The notes under the pieces: model-generated
What the model was told of the DNA's origin: nothing
Database searches by the model: none
Seen by the model: only the letters and a program-made list of their open reading frames with translations
Assembly: GCA_001953215.1 (NCBI GenBank)
Contig: CP019169.1
Coordinates: 806,001-870,000, forward strand
DNA: 64,000 nucleotides
Reading direction: 5' to 3'
From: Betaproteobacteria bacterium GR16-43
GTDB lineage: Bacteria > Pseudomonadota > Gammaproteobacteria > Burkholderiales > Usitatibacteraceae
Shown here: one piece after another, positions 55,454 to 64,000 of the stretch
Numbering within the stretch: the stretch's first letter is position 1
Layout of the letters: each line of letters starts with the position of its first letter
Position numbers and translations under genes: made by a program

Positions 55454-55934
55454 ACGCCGGGAGGCGAAATTCCTTCCGGAATCGCGAAACTTCGGCGGGG
55501 GATCGCAGCACCACGACGCGGGGATTGCGGGCCTGCGCGAGCGCGGTGCCGATGCGCGGGCGGGTCTGTTCGTTGAAGTGCCAGACGTAGCGCAGGAACT
55601 CCATGTCGACGCGCTCCGGATCGCGCAGGGCGAGCGAGCCCCAGAGCACTCGCCAGAGGCAGCGCCAGCGCCCGAAGTCGAGCCAGACGACGGTGTCGGC
55701 CGTGGGCAGGCGCTCGGCCAGCGTGGCGTGGTACGTCCCGTCCATCACCCAGGCATCGCGGTCGGCGAGCGTGCGCACGGTCTTGCGCCAGGCGTCCTCC
55801 GGGGGCTGCTTCCGGCCGGGGCCCCACTCGCCCCGGTCGACCGTGACCAGCGGCAGGCGCAGGCGCGACGCCAGCCAACGGGCCAGCGTGGTCTTGCCCG
55901 AACCGCTGCAACCGATCACCAGGATGCGTTTCAC
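55452..55934 (-). CDS. P-loop kinase-like protein (adenylate kinase/topology-modulation type)
   Basis: A 160-residue P-loop protein. The N-terminus KRILVIGCSGSGKTTLARWLASRL holds Walker A, followed by WVMDGTYHATLAERLPTADTVVWLDF (a Walker-B-like strand) and a C-terminal region VVVLRSPAEVSRF. The pattern fits the short kinases annotated as adenylate kinase-like or topology-modulation proteins; the substrate is unknown. The start is GTG at 55934. It lies between uvrD and an apparently orphan terminator. Confidence 0.85.
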   Translation of the reverse strand: MKRILVIGCSGSGKTTLARWLASRLRLPLVTVDRGEWGPGRKQPPEDAWRKTVRTLADRDAWVMDGTYHATLAERLPTADTVVWLDFGRWRCLWRVLWGSLALRDPERVDMEFLRYVWHFNEQTRPRIGTALAQARNPRVVVLRSPAEVSRFRKEFRLPA

Positions 55935-55950
55935 GCGAAAATCCTAGGCC

Positions 55951-55979
55951 AAAAAAGAGGGGCGCCGCAACGGCGCCCC
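55951..55979 (-). terminator. Minus-strand intrinsic terminator without an obvious gene
   Basis: A perfect nine-base stem GGGGCGCCG with a three-base loop (55959-55979); on the minus strand it is followed by TCTTTTTT (55951-55958). No minus-strand gene lies just upstream, because the next gene at 56129 is on the plus strand. It may end a small RNA or be left from a lost gene. The remaining 56 to 148 bases up to 56128 hold a GGAGA-like leader (55999-56005) and no gene. Confidence 0.65.
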
Positions 55980-56116
55980 AATATTTATTCCCCAACCAAA
56001 GGAGACCCGAAACTAGAACGGGCCTGCTGGAAAGACACGGGAATCGGGCCAAAGTTCCGAGCCGCGGAGAGGGGGGCGGGCGGGCCCAGCCCGGGGGATT
56101 GGCCGCTAGGCGCCGG

Positions 56117-56122
56117 TACAAT
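56117..56122 (+). promoter_or_regulatory. -10 element for the M50 protease gene, leaderless arrangement
   Basis: TACAAT ends six bases before the ATG at 56129, the same geometry as at 34043-34055. There is no ribosome-binding site between them. Confidence 0.4.
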
Positions 56123-56128
56123 TCGCCC

Positions 56129-58837
56129 ATGAATGAACTGAGCGAGTTGCTCCTCGGACTGGCCGGATTCAGCCTCGCCGTCGTCCTGATCACTGTCATC
56201 GTTTCCGTCACGCGCGCGCGCAGGCTTCCGCTGCAGCGCCCGTCCAGCACGTTGATTGCGCGCGAGGAAATCCCCGAAGCCCAGCGCGCGCTCTTCGACA
56301 GCGTGGGACCGCGCCTGGCCGCCCTCGGTTTCGTGCCGGCGTACGCGCAACGAACGCTGCGTTACGCGGCAACCCTGGCAAGCGACCCCTTGTACCAGGA
56401 CGTCCTTCTCCATCCGGGAGAAGCGGTGGTGGCGAGCGTCGAAATCCCGGAGGCGCCCGACTACGGCGAGCCCGTGTCCGTGACGTTCATGACCGAGTAC
56501 GCCGACGGCACGGCCGCCTGGACCATCAACCGCCTCAAGCACTACCTGCTCCCGCTCGCGCCGGAATGGTCCGTGGATGACGACTACCTTCCCGCATTCG
56601 AAGACACGTATCGCGCCCACGTGCGGCGAGTGCACGCCTCGGGAAGGACCGTCGTGCGCGAAGTCGACACACTGCGGGAACGCACCCTTACCGGTGGCGC
56701 AAGATTGTTCCAGTCCTGGATCGATCGCGGCATCGCCATTCCCGTGCGCGAACCGGAGCGCTGGCGCCTTTCGTGGAGCGCCGCGTTGAAGCTGGTAGTG
56801 AAGGCGCTCTTCGGCCTGGGGCGTGCCATGCGCGCGAAACCCTCGGCACTGGCACCCGCGGGGGAAGCCCTGGTGATCGAGCGCCAGTACGCGGCGACCA
56901 AGTCCCTGCAGTGGTCCAGAGGCGACAAGCACCTGCTCACGTGGATCAGCATCGCGGCCTTCGCCGCGCTCGGGGCGTGGCTCTGGACCTGGACCTTCAT
57001 GCTCATCCTGCTCGGCGTGATCGGGCTGCACGAGATGGGGCACTTCTTCGCGATGCGCATCGTGGGCTACCGCAACCTCCACGTATTTTTCGTCCCGGGG
57101 CTGGGCGGCCTGGCGACCGGGCAGAAGGCCGACGCGACTCCACTCCAGAAGGTGTTCGTGTATCTCGCGGGCCCGGTACCGGGCCTCATCCTGTGCATCG
57201 TCATCGCCGCGGCGACCAACAACACCTCGCTCGAGGGCCGGCCATGGCTCGCCGACTTGATCGCCATCGCGTTCATCGTGAACTTCCTCAACCTGTTGCC
57301 CGTGACCCCGCTCGACGGCGGGCGCGTCGCCGAAACGTTGCTGTTCTCGAAGGTGCCGTTGCTGCGCCTGGTGTTCGCCGGCATCTGCGCGGCGCTGCTC
57401 CTGGGCGCGGGCCTCTATACGGGCGACTGGGTATTGCGCTTCGTGGGCCTCTTCGTCGCGATAACCCTGCCCCACCAGTGGCGCGTGTACCGGCTCGAGT
57501 CGTCGCTGCCGCCGCGCGAGGGCGCGCTCGAGGAGCCACAGGCGCGCGCAGTCGTCTTCGCGGCGGCGGCGGCGCCACAGTTCGCGCGCTGGTCGGGCGG
57601 CAATCGCGCCGCAGCCGCCCTGGCGCTGGTCGACGAGGTGCAGGCGCGCAAGCCGCGCTGGGGTGAGGTCGTCGCGGGCCTCGCCATCTACGCCGTCTGC
57701 CTCGTGCCGCCGGCCCTGGCGGCCCTCCACATTGCGCAGCCCGGGCTCGGCTTGCTGGGCCCCCCTTCGATCCCCAAGTCCGCCGGCTTCGTGGGCCCGC
57801 CCGTACCGCCCCGTGACTGGAAGACCGAGATCGCGCAGGCCGTGGGCAAGCCGCCGATGGAGCAGCTGGAACTGATGCTCACGGCGATGGAGGCCGGTTA
57901 TCCGGATGAGGGCGAGGAAGAACCCGGGGTCGTGGAGTCGAAGGCATGGGCCATCGCGAAGACACTTCCGCCGGGCAATCGGTTGCGCACGCGTGCGCTG
58001 TATGCCCTCGCCACGGTCGATGACCGCGACGCGGCAACGCCGCAGTTCCGGGCTGCCGAGAAGGAACTCTCCGAAGTGACGGGGGAAGACCGCCTGACCT
58101 ACGCCCGGCTCCTCGAATTCAAAGTGAGATACACCGGCGCGACCGGCATCGACGACCTGCGCCGTGCGTTGTCGATTCGCGAATCGCTTTCGCCCGTGAA
58201 TAGTCCGCCCACGGTCCGCACGCGTAGCCGCCTGGCGCTCCGTCTCTATGAGGCGGGGTCGCGCGCCGAGGCGGGCCAACTGCTCGAACGCTCCGTCACC
58301 GGCGAACGGCCGGGCCAGGTTTCGGATCGCTGGGCAGCGGACCGCGAATTCGTGGACTTCCTCATCGCCGAAGGGCGCAGCCCCGAGGCCGAGCAGCGTC
58401 TGGAGGCGATTGCCACCGATGCCCGGGTGCAATCGGGGCCGAAACACAAGGTGGTCTGGCTCGAGGAGGCTGTGTCGCGGCGCCTGCTTGCGGCACAGCT
58501 ATCCCAGGCAACCCCGGCGGCATCGGCACGCGCCCGCTCGACCCTCGAAGCGATCGAGACGCTTCGCGACACCGCAAGCGGCGGCAAGGGATGGGCGCGC
58601 GCGTACTACCACCACCTCGACCGGCTCGCGGTGGCCGACGCCATCGGTGACGCGGCAATGGCGCAGAGCGCGACGCTGGCGTTGCGAGACCAGTACGCGG
58701 GCAAGCCGTCGGCGAAACCGCTCTGTGAGATGTTCACGCCGGATTCCCTCGCAGACGCGAGCCCTTTGGACCGGCCGCGCCTGGCGTCGTACGCGCGCCG
58801 CCTGGAGCGGCTGGGCCTCTGCCCCCACCGGGGATGA
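56129..58837 (+). CDS. Site-2 protease-like M50 metalloprotease with large N- and C-terminal regions
   Basis: A 902-residue integral-membrane protein. After an N-terminal helix (about 8-30) and a soluble region (about 35-280) comes the M50 core: HEMGH (His301, Glu302, His305) in a membrane helix and NLLPVTPLDGG with Asp396, the expected zinc ligands. Several further helices lie between about 400 and 550. The C-terminal third (about 560-902) is helical, possibly TPR-like. Site-2 proteases cut within membranes in signalling or envelope stress; the substrate is unknown. ATG at 56129; the promoter is immediately upstream. The architecture is unusual for RseP-type enzymes because no PDZ domain is seen. 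Confidence 0.85.
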   Translation: MNELSELLLGLAGFSLAVVLITVIVSVTRARRLPLQRPSSTLIAREEIPEAQRALFDSVGPRLAALGFVPAYAQRTLRYAATLASDPLYQDVLLHPGEAVVASVEIPEAPDYGEPVSVTFMTEYADGTAAWTINRLKHYLLPLAPEWSVDDDYLPAFEDTYRAHVRRVHASGRTVVREVDTLRERTLTGGARLFQSWIDRGIAIPVREPERWRLSWSAALKLVVKALFGLGRAMRAKPSALAPAGEALVIERQYAATKSLQWSRGDKHLLTWISIAAFAALGAWLWTWTFMLILLGVIGLHEMGHFFAMRIVGYRNLHVFFVPGLGGLATGQKADATPLQKVFVYLAGPVPGLILCIVIAAATNNTSLEGRPWLADLIAIAFIVNFLNLLPVTPLDGGRVAETLLFSKVPLLRLVFAGICAALLLGAGLYTGDWVLRFVGLFVAITLPHQWRVYRLESSLPPREGALEEPQARAVVFAAAAAPQFARWSGGNRAAAALALVDEVQARKPRWGEVVAGLAIYAVCLVPPALAALHIAQPGLGLLGPPSIPKSAGFVGPPVPPRDWKTEIAQAVGKPPMEQLELMLTAMEAGYPDEGEEEPGVVESKAWAIAKTLPPGNRLRTRALYALATVDDRDAATPQFRAAEKELSEVTGEDRLTYARLLEFKVRYTGATGIDDLRRALSIRESLSPVNSPPTVRTRSRLALRLYEAGSRAEAGQLLERSVTGERPGQVSDRWAADREFVDFLIAEGRSPEAEQRLEAIATDARVQSGPKHKVVWLEEAVSRRLLAAQLSQATPAASARARSTLEAIETLRDTASGGKGWARAYYHHLDRLAVADAIGDAAMAQSATLALRDQYAGKPSAKPLCEMFTPDSLADASPLDRPRLASYARRLERLGLCPHRG

Positions 58838-62045
<3,208 letters not shown>

Positions 62046-62046
62046 C

Positions 62047-63048
62047 GTGAAGCTCGCCGCGCGCACGCTGGACGCGCACCTGAAGAAGGGCCTGGGCTCG
62101 CTCTACGTGATCTACGGCGCCGAGGCGCTGGTCGCCCTCGAGGCCTCCGATCGCATTCGCGAAGCCACGCGCGCCGCCGGCTATTCGGAGCGCGAAGTGT
62201 TCACGGCGGAGCCGGGTGCGGACTGGGGCAAGCTCGCGGCCTCGGCTTCGAACCTTTCGCTCTTCGCGTCGAAGCGGCTCTACGAGATCCGCATCCCCAC
62301 CGGCAAGCCCGGCACCGAGGGATCGAAGGCGCTCGTGGCCTACTGCGCGCGCCTGCCCGAGGACACGATCACGCTCATCTTCCTGCCCGAGCTCGACTGG
62401 CAGCAGTTGAAGTCCACGTGGTTCACGGCGCTCGAAGCCGCGGGGGCGATGGTCGAGGCGAAGCCGGTCACGCGAGAGGAGCTGCCCGACTGGCTCGCCA
62501 CGCGCCTGGCGAAGCAGAAGCAGCACGCCGCGATCGAGACGCTCGAGTGGCTCGCCGACCGCACCGAGGGCAACCTGCTCGCCGCGCGCCAGGAAGTGGA
62601 GAAGCTCGGCTTGCTGCTGCCGGAAGGGGAGATCACGCTGGAGGCGATTCGCGACGCGGTGACGGACGTCTCGCGCTTCGAGCGCGAAGCGCTCCTCGAC
62701 GCGGTGCATGCGGGCGATCGCGCCAAGGTCGTTCGCATCGTGGCGTCGCTCGAAGCCGAGGGCGAGCCGCTGCCGTTGCTGCTCTGGGTGCTCGCCGAGG
62801 AACTGCGCCACATGATGGCGCTCTCGGCCAACCAGCGTCCCAAGCGCTTCCTGCCCCCCGAACGCATGCAGGCCCTGAACAAGACGGCTCGGCGCCACAA
62901 CCCCGCCAGCTTCGCGCGCGAACTCTTGCGAGCGCACCGGATCGACCGCATGATCAAGGGCGTCGAGACCGGCGACCCCTGGGACAGCATGCTCGAACTG
63001 TCCCTGGGCCTCGCGGGAATGCCGGTCCTGAACGAGCAAGCCGCATGA
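62047..63048 (+). CDS. holA: DNA polymerase III delta subunit
   Basis: A 333-residue clamp-loader subunit that opens the beta ring. Family marks are the start [63 protein letters not shown] and the C-terminal [20 protein letters not shown] stretch. GTG at 62047 lies one base after the lptE stop. Its TGA overlaps the proA start. The leuS-lptE-holA-proA order is typical of betaproteobacteria. Confidence 0.94.
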   Translation: MKLAARTLDAHLKKGLGSLYVIYGAEALVALEASDRIREATRAAGYSEREVFTAEPGADWGKLAASASNLSLFASKRLYEIRIPTGKPGTEGSKALVAYCARLPEDTITLIFLPELDWQQLKSTWFTALEAAGAMVEAKPVTREELPDWLATRLAKQKQHAAIETLEWLADRTEGNLLAARQEVEKLGLLLPEGEITLEAIRDAVTDVSRFEREALLDAVHAGDRAKVVRIVASLEAEGEPLPLLLWVLAEELRHMMALSANQRPKRFLPPERMQALNKTARRHNPASFARELLRAHRIDRMIKGVETGDPWDSMLELSLGLAGMPVLNEQAA

Positions 63049-64000
63049 ACATGCCCAACGACCTCCAGGCCCCCAACGAAGAACTGCGCGCCGCGATGCT
63101 CGCCGTGGGCGAAGCCGCGTGTGCGGCCGCCACGAGCCTCGCCCGCGCCTCCACGGCCGCGAAAAACGGCGCGCTCATGGCCGCAGCCAAGGCGCTGGAA
63201 GAGCGCGAGAAGACGATCCTCGCCGCCAATGCGCGCGACGTGAAGGCCGCGCGCACCGAAGGCAACGACGACGCTTTCATCGACCGCCTGACGCTCACGG
63301 CGAAGGCCGTCGACGAAATGGCGGCGGGCCTGCGCCAGATCGCCACGCTGCCCGATCCGGTCGGCGCCATCACCGACCTCACCTACCGGCCCTCCGGAAT
63401 CCAGGTCGGCAAGATGCGCGTGCCGCTGGGCGTGGTGGCGATCATCTACGAATCCCGCCCCGACGTGACCGCCGATGCAGGCGGCCTGTGCCTCAAGGCC
63501 GGCAACGCGTGCATCCTGCGCGGCGGCAGCGAGGCGATGCACTCCAACCTGGCCATCGCCGCCTGCCTCGCCGAAGGGTTGAAGGAAGCGGGGCTGCCCG
63601 CCGCGGCGATCCAGCTGGTCGAGACCACGGACCGCGCCGCCGTGGGCGAGCTGATCACGATGGAAGGACACATCGACGTGATCGTGCCGCGCGGCGGCAA
63701 GGGGCTGATCGAGCGCATCTCGAAGGACGCGCGCGTGCCCGTCATCAAGCACCTGGACGGCGTGTGCCACGTGTACGTGGACGCGAGCGCCGACGTCGCG
63801 ATGGCCGTGCGCATCGCCGACAACGCGAAGACGCAACGCTACGGCACCTGCAACACGATGGAGACGCTGCTGGTCGATCGCCACATCGCCAGCGCGTTCC
63901 TGCCCGAGATCGGCAAGGTCTACGCCGCGAAGGGCGTGGAGATGCGCGGCTGCGCCGAGACGCGCAAGTACCTCCCCGAATCGAAGCTCGCCTCGGAAGA
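63045..64000 (+). CDS. proA: Glutamate-5-semialdehyde dehydrogenase, truncated by window end
   Basis: The first 318 codons of gamma-glutamyl phosphate reductase in proline synthesis; the gene runs off the window. [47 protein letters not shown] and [16 protein letters not shown] are characteristic. The catalytic Cys269 lies in [15 protein letters not shown] at 63045 overlaps the holA stop as ATGA. The remaining part should contain about 100 residues. Confidence 0.96.
   Translation, partial: MNMPNDLQAPNEELRAAMLAVGEAACAAATSLARASTAAKNGALMAAAKALEEREKTILAANARDVKAARTEGNDDAFIDRLTLTAKAVDEMAAGLRQIATLPDPVGAITDLTYRPSGIQVGKMRVPLGVVAIIYESRPDVTADAGGLCLKAGNACILRGGSEAMHSNLAIAACLAEGLKEAGLPAAAIQLVETTDRAAVGELITMEGHIDVIVPRGGKGLIERISKDARVPVIKHLDGVCHVYVDASADVAMAVRIADNAKTQRYGTCNTMETLLVDRHIASAFLPEIGKVYAAKGVEMRGCAETRKYLPESKLASE

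Overview
The window is GC-rich, densely packed bacterial chromosome, most likely from a betaproteobacterium. The neighbourhoods dusB-fis-purH-purD, polA/DUF2782/thrB/uvrD and leuS-lptE-holA-proA are typical of that class, and so are the outer-membrane genes (TonB receptor, LptE, porin-like barrels). I cannot place it more precisely. No rRNA, tRNA, CRISPR array or complete transposase gene is visible, and no stretch longer than about 300 bases lacks a gene.

Layout. 1-2.4 kb: the end of a histidine kinase followed by a Ser/Thr kinase fused to two receiver domains. 2.5-7.9 kb: a GGDEF-EAL sensor overlapping a cupredoxin-like protein, a divergent outer-membrane barrel, an EcsC protein and a DUF1330 protein. 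8-13.7 kb (minus strand): dusB-fis-purH-purD-Rid-hemF. 13.7-17.5 kb: an S41 peptidase and a TonB-dependent receptor. 17.5-34 kb: a nitrogen-compound catabolic region with ureidoglycolate lyase, amidase, Asp/Glu/hydantoin racemase, a five-gene peptide/opine-type ABC transporter, a fused hydantoinase/oxoprolinase, a MarR regulator and a divergent TRAP transporter. A less GC-rich gene for a PD-(D/E)XK-type nuclease sits inside this region.

34-41.5 kb: an ECF sigma factor overlapping a membrane Ser/Thr kinase with TPR-like repeats, followed by four exported proteins, the last in the CsgG family. Two of the intergenic gaps share a promoter-like block, so this may be one regulon. 41.6-46.7 kb: an NRDE protein, a Liv-type binding protein, a YHS lipoprotein, a TsaC/Sua5 protein and a methyltransferase. 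46.7-55.9 kb: polA, a LOG-family protein, DUF2782, thrB, a membrane protein, uvrD and a P-loop kinase. 56.1-64 kb: a large site-2-type metalloprotease, leuS, lptE, holA and the start of proA.

The most notable observations are a 177-residue mini-intein that splits motif III of UvrD; two copies of a roughly 150-bp palindromic repeat, both at convergent gene junctions; the ECF/kinase/CsgG module with its shared promoter-like motif; a solitary nuclease gene inside a catabolic operon; and repeat-derived sequence inside the reading frames of lptE and leuS.
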